Shown in pieces: positions 1-9,801 of a DNA stretch of 64,000 bases. The position numbers were made by a program, and so were the translations under genes. A model generated the notes under the pieces. That model was not told the DNA's origin and did no database searches. It was given only the letters and a program-made list of their open reading frames with translations. Position 1 is the stretch's first letter, and each line of letters begins with the position of its first letter. Source of the stretch: Sphingobacterium multivorum (GTDB lineage Bacteria; Bacteroidota; Bacteroidia; Sphingobacteriales; Sphingobacteriaceae); NCBI RefSeq assembly GCF_900457465.1, contig NZ_UAUU01000008.1, positions 558,001 through 622,000 of the forward strand, in the 5' to 3' direction.

Positions 1-1
1 C

Positions 2-1546
2 ATTAGTCTCAATGCAGGAATAAGTTCAACACTGCAGAAAACCTATCGGGAGTATTACTATAATGGTGCAGTCGTGCTTTATACCGATTCTGTGCAAACT
101 GGAATTGTAGAAGGACAATATGCACCTGGTCAGTATACTGCGCTAGATCATGTGGATAATAGACCATTGAATTTAAATGCCCGATTGGAAGGAAATGCCA
201 TCGCAATTACCGGCGATATTATCCACAAAATAAACTTTGGAAGTAACTATAGTTATGACATCAACCGTGGAAAGGGGCGAATTGCAGATCCTTCTATTCC
301 CAAAAAGGATCTTGGAGCGAGATCGGATAGGTATTATGATTTTTCATTAACAAACGCTTTGCAAAACCTGGGCTTGTATGCGGAGGATGCTATGCGGACA
401 AAAGTATGGGGAAGGGATCTTAGCATGCGGGCGGGCATTCGCTGGGATCTTATGAATGGTCACTCTTCCATCTCTCCAAGAACCAATATCAATTATTCAC
501 TTTCTAAATCAACTCAGATTGGGCTAGCATACGGCTTATCCTTCAAATCTCCTGGATTAGCACAACTATATCCCGGGCCTACTTTTGATGAAATTATATT
601 GCTCAACTCTTATAATGGTAAGGTTGACGAAAGTATGGCATTGATTTACTTGCGGCGTTATGAAAAAGATAATAGCAATCTCAAAAGTAGTGTAGGGCAA
701 ACGCTGGAATCATCGTTTTCATGGCATAAGAATGGGCATCAGCTACGTACGAATCTTTTCTATAAAAAAAATACGCGCGGAATCAACACGGTTACGGCTG
801 ATCAACTCATTGACTTGCCAACCTATTCGGCTACTGCGGTGCCCGGGGGTAAACCAATAGTTGAACAGACGGGGACGAGAAGCTATTTAATGTCCAATCT
901 GTACTTCGCCAATAGTAATAAATCGTCCAATATTGGTGCGGAAGTCATGTATTCTACACCTAGAATTCAACAGATTATGACAACTTTCTCCGCTACTGCC
1001 GCATTTACCCTAGCCAATTCTAGTTCCAGTGCGCTGAGCCGTTTGAATTTTAATGCCGAAAAGACAGCGTTAGATGACGTTATCCTTGGATTTTTTCCGT
1101 CCAAATCTACCAAGAACTATTTAAGTCGAGCGCAGTTACGAAGTTCAACTCATTTTCCGGCTTTGCGTTTGATTATTGAACTGAGTGCAGACTGTGAATT
1201 ATTAAACTACAATAAATCTAATTACCGAGATATTATTCCTGTAGGATATTATACACGTGATTATACGTATCATATCATTGATCAATTTGATATAAACAAT
1301 CCGAAGCATCTCGAATTATACACAGCAAGGAAAAATGAAGCTGACTTGGTAAATATTGAAAACAACTACATCTACTGGAACTTTGGTCTCAATATGGCCA
1401 AGGAAATAGGCAAGAATATTTACCTGTCATTTAACGTCTATAATTTTCTGGATTACCAACCGCGCTTTTATAGGGAAGGAGCTTCTTCAGTGCAAGCCCC
1501 AAATTCATCTCCCAACTATGGCGCCCAACTGACTTATAAATTTTAA
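2..1546 (+). CDS. TonB-dependent outer-membrane receptor, 3' part (start outside window)
   Basis: The frame is open from the first bases of the window, so the start, signal peptide and plug domain lie upstream; an internal GTG at 74 is not a credible start. About 514 residues of beta-barrel remain, with alternating aromatic and polar strands, and the chain ends in QLTYKF with the terminal Phe typical of barrels inserted by the BAM machinery. The family imports iron complexes, cobalamin or glycans using TonB energy; the substrate cannot be read from this part. It heads a run of four same-strand genes (DUF4876 lipoprotein 17 bases downstream, then an outer-membrane protein and a cytochrome c peroxidase), which hints at a metal or redox substrate. 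That link is inference. Confidence 0.85.
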   Translation: MSLNAGISSTLQKTYREYYYNGAVVLYTDSVQTGIVEGQYAPGQYTALDHVDNRPLNLNARLEGNAIAITGDIIHKINFGSNYSYDINRGKGRIADPSIPKKDLGARSDRYYDFSLTNALQNLGLYAEDAMRTKVWGRDLSMRAGIRWDLMNGHSSISPRTNINYSLSKSTQIGLAYGLSFKSPGLAQLYPGPTFDEIILLNSYNGKVDESMALIYLRRYEKDNSNLKSSVGQTLESSFSWHKNGHQLRTNLFYKKNTRGINTVTADQLIDLPTYSATAVPGGKPIVEQTGTRSYLMSNLYFANSNKSSNIGAEVMYSTPRIQQIMTTFSATAAFTLANSSSSALSRLNFNAEKTALDDVILGFFPSKSTKNYLSRAQLRSSTHFPALRLIIELSADCELLNYNKSNYRDIIPVGYYTRDYTYHIIDQFDINNPKHLELYTARKNEADLVNIENNYIYWNFGLNMAKEIGKNIYLSFNVYNFLDYQPRFYREGASSVQAPNSSPNYGAQLTYKF

Positions 1547-1563
1547 CATAAAAACTAAACACA

Positions 1564-2881
1564 ATGAAAACTCGTTACTTAATTCCTTTTCTCTTTTTAC
1601 CTTTTATCTCCTGTAAAAAAGATAATACATCCGGTGTACAACCGCTGGATATTAAGCTGAATTTAAAATATGCTTCTGAAAATTTTAATACCAAGTTGGA
1701 CTTAAGCAAGGTTATTGTTAAGATAACCAATCTGGCAACAAAAACCAGTGCTACATATTCTTCGTCCCAAGGTGTGGTCAACCTGACTTCTATTATACCG
1801 GGTGAATATGATATTGATGCTTCTATTACGATACCCAAAGCGCAATACAACAGTTTGACAGGAGAATCAAGTATTGAAGACGTGACATTCAATGCTTCGC
1901 TGAAAAAAATCAGTTTAACCAGTTCTACGACTTTGGATATGGAATTGGTTGCAGGTCTATTGGGCGACTTTGTCATCAAGCAGATTTACTATGCAGGTTC
2001 TGATAATAAAGAAGGAGCGGTATTCAGGGATCAGTTTTTTGAAGTTTACAATAATACAGAACGTGTTTTATATGCTGATAGTCTTTACTTTGGCCGGTTA
2101 TGGGGAAGGCAATCTCCGACCAGTCAATCCGATTACTATCAATCCAATGGCCAATTGGATTGGAGTAAATCTTCAGGAATGGGCGGCTACGAATCAGAAA
2201 ATACAGACTATGTTTACTTAAGAGATTTATTTATGATTCCTGGCAATGGAAAGACCTATCCAGTGGAACCTGGTAAAAGCATTGTAATTGCGCAAAATGC
2301 GCTAAACCATAAAGCACCGTTTGTTGGTAATAATGGAAAAGAAGTAGCCATCAAGAATCCGGATCTTACAGTAGATCTGAGTAAAGCTAATTTTGAGGTT
2401 TATTTTGGAGATATCCCTGGCAAAACTCCTTTTGCAACAGATATTGACAATCCGGCTGTTCCCAATGTGGAGATATTGGATTATACGGGGAATGACTGGA
2501 TATTGGATAATTTAGGGCGGGATGCTTATGTTATTTTTAAGCACGCGAATCGTTCAGATGTGGAGAATTTGAAGAGCTATGCGGAACCGTCCATCAGTGT
2601 TCCGACTTCCACCGCAAAAAAAATACAGACAGTTACCTATCGGTTGGATTATGGATGCCGTAGAAGTACAGCCAAACACCAAGGACGCGAGAATTCCTAA
2701 AAAATTGACGGCGTCACAGGATGCAGGTTTTACTTTCGCACCATTAGGTGGCTATTCATCGCAATCTGTAATTCGCAAAACCGAAAAAACGAACAATGGA
2801 GTTCGTAAATTAAAAGATACAAATAATTCCACAGAAGATTTTATCGCGATAAAAGCAAATCCATTTGGATTTGGTGATTAA
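1564..2881 (+). CDS. DUF4876-type surface lipoprotein, frameshifted
   Basis: The protein starts with a hydrophobic leader ending FISC, giving a lipobox with Cys17, so it is a lipoprotein. The middle resembles DUF4876, a Bacteroidota family with a carboxypeptidase-like fold encoded beside TonB receptors; function unknown. The reading frame breaks at an A8 run (2616-2623). Removing one A joins ...STAKK to YRQLPIGWIMDAVEV and continues to FGFGD at 2881, for 438 residues. As written, the first frame stops at 2700 after a short nonsense tail. A sequencing error in the homopolymer is the simplest reading; slippage-based phase variation is possible. It probably helps the receptor capture a ligand at the surface (inference). 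Confidence 0.8.
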
Positions 2882-2900
2882 TGAAAAACGGTTATTCCCA

Positions 2901-2937
2901 ATACCAGCTTTTTCGTTGGAAAGCTGGTATTTTATAA
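2901..2937 (+). terminator. Hairpin between lipoprotein and DUF6850 genes
   Basis: A perfect 11-bp stem (ATACCAGCTTT / AAAGCTGGTAT) with an 8-base loop is followed by TTTTAT. It lies just after the lipoprotein stop and before the next gene of the same operon, so it may lower rather than stop downstream transcription, or protect the upstream mRNA end. Confidence 0.65.
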
Positions 2938-2948
2938 AAAATACCTGA

Positions 2949-4503
2949 ATGAAAAGTGTGAGATACATCATGTTATTTTTGGGGGCTTTCTTAGCCCACC
3001 ACGCTGTCTTCGGGCAGAGTACGTCTAATTCTTTAGATTCAACAGCAGCTTTGACCTATTGGTATCAGCCATCATTTGTAATAATGCATGATATGGCCAT
3101 ACGAAATAGGGTATGGATTCCTGAGGAAATCAAAAATAGATCTTCTCTATTTGGTATTCGGCACAGCAGGGGGCAAGGGGACTTTAAGGCGGCGCAAGGA
3201 ACTGATGGGCTCATTCAATCCCAATTGTATACGGAAGGGAAGACCGATTGGCGCAAAACTAGCTTTTGGGGAAGATTTTCATATGACCGCTCCGCAGAAG
3301 ACAGTACTGCTTTGCGCCATCAGTCACGATGGAATGTCGATGCGCCATTGTATTTTGGTTCGTTGCGAAAAAATAAATACAGTCGAGAGACCTATAAGCT
3401 CGATGCGGGAATCCAAAGAGCATTCTTCGATGCTAAGCTCCCGATTTCCCTGGGCATCGATTATCGATTAGGCTCTCACTACTCCAATAATGATCCCAGA
3501 GGCGATATCAAAGATATGAACCTGCAGTTTGAATTGAGTGTTGGTCACAATCTGCCAACACTTTCTTATCATATTGCTGGTATTTGGGGATATGGTTCTG
3601 AACGGGTCAACGTGGGCTATAAAAATGACAAGTATACAACCAATACAGAAGACCCATTGTATGTCAATTGGATGATGAACGGTTTTGGAAGTGCGAGTGA
3701 GCGACTAAAAGAGATCAATTACAACGATATTATTCACCGTAAAGGCGTCGGCGCGCATATCTTGCTGAAAACCAATGATAGGAATAAGATCTATTTTAAT
3801 AGTCGCTATCTAAATGAAGAACAATCATTCAGACGAAATGATAACTCAAAACAGACCTATTTGTCCTTAAATGATTATAAAAAAGATATCGGATCAATCG
3901 ATTTTTTATGGAGCCGGCAGATGCATCGTAAGCGATTGCTAAGAGTAGCGCTGCAGGGACAAATTGAAAATGGACAGGATTTTAATTATAGTTATCTAGC
4001 AAATAACTACACCTATCGTCGGCATGAAATTTCGTTTAAAACTCAATTAGCCGTACATCAGTATTTGTTTGAAGGCCATGCTGGTATGTATAAGACCGAG
4101 AAAAAAGATGGTGTTAGTGGTAACCAAATGGAATTTGATCAAGTTAAACTGGGACTGGGACTGAATCGAACATTCCGGCTCGGCCAGTCGGCCGACATAA
4201 TAGGAACAATCGGCTATACTAAACAATGGTCACCAAGCCATAATCTCTACGTATCTGAGTTGAATACAGGGGATTTTGGAAAGCAGATACTGTATCAAGA
4301 TTATCTTTACGACACCGCTCCACGTAATAGCTGGAATATGTCCTGGGTATGGGGGCACGCATCATGCAAAGAACAATTGGAGCATACAGCTCCAGATGGA
4401 TTATCAGTGTAGGGGTAATTTGGTACCGATAGACTATGAGTTGTCAAGTGTGCCAGGTAAAGATTGGTTTTCGGGTAAATTGGGAGTTTCTTATATATTT
4501 TAA
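2949..4503 (+). CDS. DUF6850-type outer-membrane beta-barrel protein, frameshifted
   Basis: The N-terminus has a signal peptide ending VFGQ, followed by a long domain rich in paired aromatic strands and closing with KLGVSYIF, a barrel-type C-terminus. It resembles the DUF6850 outer-membrane proteins of Bacteroidota; no biochemical role is known to me. The frame breaks at a G5 run (4351-4355). Removing one G turns WVWG-HASCKEQ into WVWGTHHAKNNWSIQLQMDYQ and extends the protein to 4503, giving 517 residues. It sits between the receptor/lipoprotein pair and the cytochrome peroxidase, so it probably belongs to the same uptake or electron-transfer system (inference). Confidence 0.75.
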
Positions 4504-4543
4504 AATAGTTATCGTACTTGTTTATAAGCATAATTAAGAGAGA

Positions 4544-5674
4544 ATGAAAAAGCAGTTTTGTGTATTGGCTACTATTGTTGGTTTTGTGGGTTTGCTTTCT
4601 ATGAAAGATCAACAGCAAGCCTTTGATGATGAGATACAGCTTTATTATCGACGGCCGGTGAGCGAATGGCCAAAACCAACAATTGATGCTGGGGCTCATT
4701 GGAATGAATTTAAGTCGCTACCCAAGATCGATACCGGTTATTTTTCTTTAATGGAAAAGCCTGATGTGAAGTTGGGGAAATATCTTTTTTTTGACCCCAT
4801 TCTATCGGGAAGCAATCAAATATCCTGTAGTAGCTGCCACAACCCGCAAACTTCCTGGGCTGACAAGCTTACCGTGCCAGTTGGTAATGATCATCTTGAA
4901 GGCACGCGTAATACGCCATCGTTGCTCAATGTGTATGCACGCAAGGAATTGTTTTGGGACGGTCGTGCTGGTTCATTGGAGGAACAAGCCTTGGGGCCTA
5001 TTGAGGCTCATCATGAAATGGATATGGAATTGACAAAACTGATTCCCAAGCTAAAGGCCATTTCCGCATACAACAAATTGTTTGTGGATGCTTTCGGGGA
5101 AGCCGATTATTCGATGCCAGAGGTGCTGAAAGCCTTGAGTGCTTTTCAACGGACATTAACAAGTAGGCGAAGTCGTTTTGATGAGTTTTTAGATGGCAAT
5201 TATAAAGTGTTGTCAGATCAGGAAGTTCGCGGTCTTCATTTATTTCGCACCAAAGCGCGCTGTATGAATTGTCATAATGGTCAATTTTTTACCGATGATC
5301 TGTACCACAATATTGGTCTCACCTATTACAAACGGAAATATCAGGACCTGGGACGATACGAGATTACAAAGGATCCTGCTGATGTAGGACGTTTTCGAAC
5401 ACCATCGCTACGTGACGTGATGAATACCGATCCGTGGATGCACAACGGATTGTTTTGGAATATGACCGGTCTGTTGAATATGTACAATAGTGGTATGCAG
5501 ATGAATTCCGCTACTGCTGAGCAGAAAGCAAAAGATCCACTTTATCCTGTAACTGATCCATTGATGCAACCCCTAAATCTGACAAAAGATGAAATAAAAG
5601 ATATTGAGGCCTTTTTGCACGCCATCACAGGGACTTCTTATCGTATGCGCCGTCCCGAAAGTTTACCTAGATAG
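4544..5674 (+). CDS. Di-haem cytochrome c peroxidase (CcpA/MauG superfamily)
   Basis: Two c-type haem sites are visible: CSSCH (Cys95, Cys98, His99) and CMNCH (Cys240, Cys243, His244). The fold signature of bacterial di-haem peroxidases is present, including FDPILSGSNQISCSSCH, TRNTPSLLNV and the C-terminal FRTPSLRDV. Length (376 aa) fits. An N-terminal hydrophobic segment directs it to the periplasm, perhaps as a membrane anchor. The family reduces hydrogen peroxide using cytochrome c electrons, while MauG relatives oxidise protein side chains. Its place behind a TonB receptor and two envelope proteins suggests a dedicated role with the imported substrate rather than general detoxification (inference). 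Confidence 0.92.
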   Translation: MKKQFCVLATIVGFVGLLSMKDQQQAFDDEIQLYYRRPVSEWPKPTIDAGAHWNEFKSLPKIDTGYFSLMEKPDVKLGKYLFFDPILSGSNQISCSSCHNPQTSWADKLTVPVGNDHLEGTRNTPSLLNVYARKELFWDGRAGSLEEQALGPIEAHHEMDMELTKLIPKLKAISAYNKLFVDAFGEADYSMPEVLKALSAFQRTLTSRRSRFDEFLDGNYKVLSDQEVRGLHLFRTKARCMNCHNGQFFTDDLYHNIGLTYYKRKYQDLGRYEITKDPADVGRFRTPSLRDVMNTDPWMHNGLFWNMTGLLNMYNSGMQMNSATAEQKAKDPLYPVTDPLMQPLNLTKDEIKDIEAFLHAITGTSYRMRRPESLPR

Positions 5675-6063
5675 ATGACAGCCGAACAATCGTGAAGCTG
5701 TGTTTACATACTGTTAGACATGCTATATTGAGAGTGGGGCAACTTCAGGATAGCTTCTTGCAAAAAAATGGTTATCCAGCTATTGGATAACCAATGTTTT
5801 AAACAGATACTGGTAGGGTGTTTATTTTTTCAAATATCGTGAATTCTAATGACTTATAAAGAAATTTTAAAAAGTTGGGCATATCTGTTTGTTTACCTCC
5901 TTTTTTTTGTTCCTACTAATTTGTATCTTAATAAGCTGTATAGCCATCTGCAATTTCTTGTTTTAGGGCCTTAAATTGGTTTGTTAACTTGTTGGTCGTA
6001 TTGGCTTAGAATCGCTGTCAAAGGAATACTGCGACAGTTTTAAAAATAAGGAGAAAATACGAA
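5675..6063. other. Gene-free interval after the peroxidase operon
   Basis: AT-rich sequence without a convincing ORF. It holds one hairpin at 5770-5792 that can end the upstream operon. I saw no clear TTG/TAnnTTTG promoter for the following lipoprotein. Confidence 0.6.
5770..5798 (+). terminator. Hairpin ending the peroxidase operon
   Basis: A 9-bp perfect stem (GGTTATCCA / TGGATAACC) with a 5-base loop is followed by AATGTTTT. The T-tract is weak, so this is a moderate call. Confidence 0.55.
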
Positions 6064-6537
6064 ATGAAAAAAATTATCGTCATTGCTGTGTACTGTGTTG
6101 TGTTGTTTATGTCGTGTAACAATAGCGGTGGAGATAGGGGAAATGAAGAGGTTGCTGAAGTTGGTCATAGCGGAATAGCCTCGGTCGTAAAATCGTACTT
6201 TCTCTATCATGAAATAAGAAATGTAGACTATGCTATCTATATCAATGATGTATTGGCAGGACAATCTCACGAAAACAATGGTATTCCGGGGCCCTATAAG
6301 CTGAATCCGTATATAACTTCATCGGGCAAGCAAATTGTTAAAATGATCATATCTGCCAACAGTCGAGAAAAAGAGATTACCCCAGAAATATTGGGAGAAA
6401 TCAGTAAGAATGCGGGTATATATTTGCTTCTAAATAAAGATTTTGAGCATATTAGGGAACTCAAAAAACTGCAATTTCCACACATTGACAAGTCTGTTCC
6501 TTCCTATGAATATATATGGGAATTTGAAGCGGAGTAG
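6064..6537 (+). CDS. Hypothetical lipoprotein
   Basis: 157 aa. The leader ends FMSC, a lipobox with Cys18, followed by a glycine/asparagine-rich linker. The rest is a small mixed domain with no family I recognise. A strongly hydrophilic stretch (SANSREKEITPE) and an acidic end (WEFEAE) suggest a soluble periplasmic or surface domain. It stands alone, convergent with the macro-domain gene, whose stop lies 12 bases away. Confidence 0.75.
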   Translation: MKKIIVIAVYCVVLFMSCNNSGGDRGNEEVAEVGHSGIASVVKSYFLYHEIRNVDYAIYINDVLAGQSHENNGIPGPYKLNPYITSSGKQIVKMIISANSREKEITPEILGEISKNAGIYLLLNKDFEHIRELKKLQFPHIDKSVPSYEYIWEFEAE

Positions 6538-6549
6538 GATAATTTTCCC

Positions 6550-7083
6550 CTAGGCTTGCATTAATAGCTGATCGACCAGCCGGAAGTTTTCATCGTCAAA
6601 ACATACTATTTTGACTTGCGAAAGTCTTGTATCTGCCATCAGAAATTGCGTAATGACGCGGATGGATGTTTGAGCCGCTAGTTCTTTCGGGAATCTGTAG
6701 ATCCCTGTACTGATATTGGGAAAGGCTATCGAATGGCAACCATTTTCAACAGCTAATCTGAGTGCATTATAATAACAGCTTTCTAATTTTTCAATTTCGT
6801 GATTTTTCCCTCCATTCCACACAGGACCAACTGTATGAATTACATATTTCGCGGCTAGCTTGCCTGCAGTTGTGATGACGGCTTCACCTACCTTGCAGCC
6901 TCCTTGTTTAGCCACAATGTTACGGCATCCTTCCAGAATTTCCGGGCCACCGGCGCGATGAATAGCCCCATCTACACCTCCACCTCCAAGTAGCGACGTG
7001 TTGGCAGCATTTACAATAACATCGACGGCAATTTGTGTTATATCGCCCTTTACTACGGTTATTTTATTGGTATTATGTGACAT
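6550..7083 (-). CDS. Macro-domain protein, O-acetyl-ADP-ribose deacetylase-like
   Basis: A single macro domain of 177 aa close to the YmdB/MacroD group: GDITQ near residue 13, NAAN at 25-28, GGGGVD at 33-38, the glycine-rich STGIYRFP loop and HTVGPVW. Enzymes with these residues hydrolyse O-acetyl-ADP-ribose and remove ADP-ribose from acidic side chains. The Asn in NAAN and the Asp in GGGGVD correspond to the catalytic residues in the MacroD group. Cytosolic, with no signal peptide. It is not linked to a sirtuin or ADP-ribosyltransferase here, so a housekeeping role is likely. Confidence 0.92.
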   Translation of the reverse strand: MSHNTNKITVVKGDITQIAVDVIVNAANTSLLGGGGVDGAIHRAGGPEILEGCRNIVAKQGGCKVGEAVITTAGKLAAKYVIHTVGPVWNGGKNHEIEKLESCYYNALRLAVENGCHSIAFPNISTGIYRFPKELAAQTSIRVITQFLMADTRLSQVKIVCFDDENFRLVDQLLMQA

Positions 7084-7193
7084 AAGATTAATCTTAATTC
7101 AAAGATATGAAAAATAAAATAGCCGGTTTAATCACCGTATTAGGGATATAGCCATTGAAGTTAATGCCTCAGGTAAAAAAATGCAATAAAATA

Positions 7194-7224
7194 TTGTGTA
7201 GTTAAATAGCTACTCTTATATTTG
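7194..7224 (+). promoter_or_regulatory. Bacteroidota-type promoter of the DoxX gene
   Basis: TTG at 7194-7196 and TATATTTG at 7217-7224 are separated by 20 bases, an exact match to the Bacteroidota form TTG-N19-21-TAnnTTTG. It lies about 145 bases before the DoxX start and is overlapped by two palindromes. Confidence 0.7.
7198..7213. promoter_or_regulatory. Operator-like palindrome 1
   Basis: GTAGTTAAATAGCTAC, an imperfect 16-bp palindrome lying between the promoter boxes. Together with a near-identical copy at 7224-7239 it fits a dimeric repressor of ArsR, MarR or HxlR type. The regulator is not identified. Confidence 0.5.
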
Positions 7225-7239
7225 TAGTCAAATAACTAC
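7224..7239. promoter_or_regulatory. Operator-like palindrome 2
   Basis: GTAGTCAAATAACTAC, starting on the last base of the TATATTTG box. Its centre is 26 bp from the first copy. The shared form is GTAGTyAAATArCTAC. Confidence 0.5.
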
Positions 7240-7367
7240 ATAATAAAGAGCGGTCAGTAAAAGAGCTGCTTTATCTTGGGTGGCAAGGATAATACCGGGT
7301 GTTGAAGATAGGAGAGGTGGCTAGGAATGTAAAGTAATTAACAGGATAATAAATAAATCAACGCATT

Positions 7368-7748
7368 ATGAAAAGAAATCGGATAATTTATTGGATAGCA
7401 ACCATATGGTTGGCTGTAGGGTTATTGTCAACTGCTATCATACAGATTTTTAAAATTCAAACAGAAGGTGCAGGTGGGATACAAAATATAGACCATTTGG
7501 GATATCCGAGTTATATACTTGCTTTACTAGGAATCTGGAAACTATTAGCTGTGGTTGCCTTGCTTTGGCCCAAAAGACCACTTTGGAAAGAATGGGCATA
7601 TGCGGGTATTTTCTTTACGGCTACTGGTGCCTTGTATTCGCATATTGCATCGGGAGATTCTTTCGCTTTAATGGCTCCGGCACTATTATACATTATTCTA
7701 ATTGCTACTTCTTGGTATTTCAGACCAGCCGATAGGAAATTCGATTAG
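7368..7748 (+). CDS. DoxX-like small integral membrane protein
   Basis: 126 aa with four hydrophobic segments (about residues 8-27, 47-66, 75-92, 98-117) and the DoxX-like pattern LLGIWKLLAVVALLWP. DoxX-like proteins are inner-membrane proteins found beside redox or ArsR-regulated genes; their reaction is unclear. Here the gene stands alone behind a strong Bacteroidota promoter covered by two palindromes, so it is probably controlled by a repressor encoded elsewhere. The leader RNA is unusually long at about 140 bases. Confidence 0.8.
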   Translation: MKRNRIIYWIATIWLAVGLLSTAIIQIFKIQTEGAGGIQNIDHLGYPSYILALLGIWKLLAVVALLWPKRPLWKEWAYAGIFFTATGALYSHIASGDSFALMAPALLYIILIATSWYFRPADRKFD

Positions 7749-7840
7749 AAATTGTGTTGAAATCTGTGATGAATTTAATGAGTTACCCGAAAATATGTAC
7801 TGGGGTGAAAAAATCCATCAGGGACAGTATTTAACTTGCT

Positions 7841-9111
7841 TTAACCTTTACTCTTCAGGTGAAATATAGTGATCTCCGGTAGTATCCCAACTCGGCTTGG
7901 GATAATCTAGATAACCGAAGCCAACATTTACGTACAGTGCCTGATGCTTTTCACCGGTACAGGCCTGCCCATTCGCGGTAAGCATATTTGACCGGACTCC
8001 ACTGATAATTCGGGTTGTTATAGCCGAATTGTCCCCCATGCGTATGCCCCGCTGAAAGTGACGTCGATTGTGGGATATTTGGGTAGGATCTCTGCGCGCC
8101 ATGGGAGGGATCGTGTGAAAGCATCAAATTGATAGGCGAGGATTTATCTACTTTAGACATGGCCAGATCGATATTCCCATAATTTTGTGGATTATTTGCG
8201 CCCCAATTTTCGACGCCTATAATCGTAATCTTTTCGTTATTCAGTACGAGTTCTTTCGATTCATTGAGAAGTAGTTGCCAACCCAGTTGTTGATGAATGG
8301 ATTTGAGATTTGAAAGGTTTTGTTGTTTGGTCAAATGCTTCTGATCAAAGAAATGATGTCTGTTAAAATGATAATCTCCATAATCATGGTTCCCGAGGAT
8401 AGAGAACGTACCTAATGGAGCCTTCACTTTATCAAATATGGATAAATAATCTTCCATTTCAGCAGCAAAATCATTGATTAGGTCCCCTGTAAAAAAGATG
8501 ATGTCAGGGTTCTGTGCTAACAAAAGGTCAATCCCTCTTTTTACAGCAGTTGAATTAAATAGACTACCTGCATGTATATCGGAAATTTGGGCTATAGTAA
8601 TTCCTTCAAATGATTTCGGTAAATTAGGTAAAATTAAATCGAGGTGGTTGACCTGGTACTTATACAAATTGAAGGCAAATCCACGTGTAAGTGCAACGAT
8701 GGGGACACTGGCTAACAGGAGACCACTTTTGACTATAAAATCTGATCTTTTTATGGAGGGTAAATTTCCAATTTGTTTCGGCAACGATTTAGTTTCTTTT
8801 ATTCGTTTGTTTATTATGTTGAAAATATGCACAACCGCATCAATACCAATAAAAAAAAGACAGATTATCTTACCCAATAGCAACGAAACTGGAAAAAATA
8901 CCAAACAGGCAGATTCAAAACTAGTCCATCTAAAAAATAAATTAAGAAATATGGATAGATAGGAAAGTATACTGATAGACCACCAGACTATGTTTAGTAG
9001 CTTTCGATTCGATTTCCAAGTTGATAATGACCGTATTCTTAAAAATATTAGAAGATCTAAAAAAATGAATAGCATTAAAATTTTTAGATAGGCATAGAAT
9101 TGTTGGATCAT
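7841..9111 (-). CDS. Membrane-anchored calcineurin-like metallophosphoesterase, two frameshifts
   Basis: N-terminal hydrophobic segments are followed by a phosphoesterase domain with the metal-binding motifs DIHAG, GDLIND, GNHDYGDY and GHTHGGQ. The frame breaks twice near the end. A surplus base at 7956-7957 separates WAGLY from GEKHQALYVNVGFGY, and a surplus base in GGG 7899-7901 separates GYLDYP from SRVGILPEITIFHLKS. With both removed the protein has the usual family C-terminus (GxVGILPEIT) and 422 residues, ending at 7841. Relatives hydrolyse phosphodiesters or UDP-diacylglucosamine-like lipids; the substrate here is unknown. It is most likely one intact gene with sequence errors. Confidence 0.85.
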
Positions 9112-9369
9112 ATTCGAAGTCTAAAATTTGAATCTGGCATATTTGGAATGAATAATTGGATTACCAAATCTAAAATAGCTGTTTTTCTCCATAATCATAA
9201 TTTCGGTTTTAAATTATTTTCAAAGCTGATGATTATTAGCTTTGGAGCTATAACCTTCTTTCGCTTTGTGTCATATTATTGACGAATGTGGTGCCACAGA
9301 TCTAGGGTAGAAGTCTTAAATTTGTCCCTATTTGCAGTGGATTGTATGCTATTAAAGAGATTTTAAATT

Positions 9370-9722
9370 ATGGGAAAACGAAAAGAAAATTCAACCAATA
9401 GGATTAATGAACAGTATATTATTGAATGTGATTTAGCGTATGCTGTATGTAAGATCGGTGGCCGATGGAAGCTGTTGATACTTGCTAAATTACAGCATGG
9501 CAAGCTGCGGTTTGGTGAGATTAAACAATTGATTACAGGGATTACAGATCGCATGCTCACTTTGCAGCTCAAAGAGCTGGAAAAGCAAGGACTGGTTAAA
9601 AGGATTGCTTACGCGGAAGTGCCCCCTCGAGTGGAGTATCAATTGACTGAAATTGCGGCAGAACTTATCCCTATTTGTGTCAGTTGGAAAAATGGGGCGC
9701 CAAGCATAAAATGATAACATAA
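9370..9722 (+). CDS. HxlR-family winged-helix transcription regulator, frameshift near the end
   Basis: The family core is clear: GGRWKLLILAKL, LRFGEIKQLITGITDRMLTLQLKELEKQGLVKR and VEYQLTEIA. HxlR proteins are dimeric DNA-binding regulators, often of redox or aldehyde stress genes. The C-terminus is out of frame: one missing T near 9684-9685 turns SLEKWGAKHK into SWKNGAPSIK and shortens the protein. Corrected, it has 117 residues and ends at 9722. No target gene is adjacent. A link with the palindromes upstream of the DoxX gene is possible but untested. Confidence 0.85.
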
Positions 9723-9801
9723 AGACGGCTTTGTTTTCAGCACTGATTTTTTATCGATACCTAATTCAAAAAAGTTTAGTATAGCCACAATGGAATTTAC
9801 A

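Noticed and set aside
1575..1979. 134-codon leftward ORF inside the DUF4876 gene
   Set aside because: Antisense shadow; the + strand has a lipobox and a conserved domain.
4307..4699. 130-codon leftward ORF across the DUF6850/peroxidase junction
   Set aside because: Antisense shadow of two well-supported genes with no protein-like pattern.
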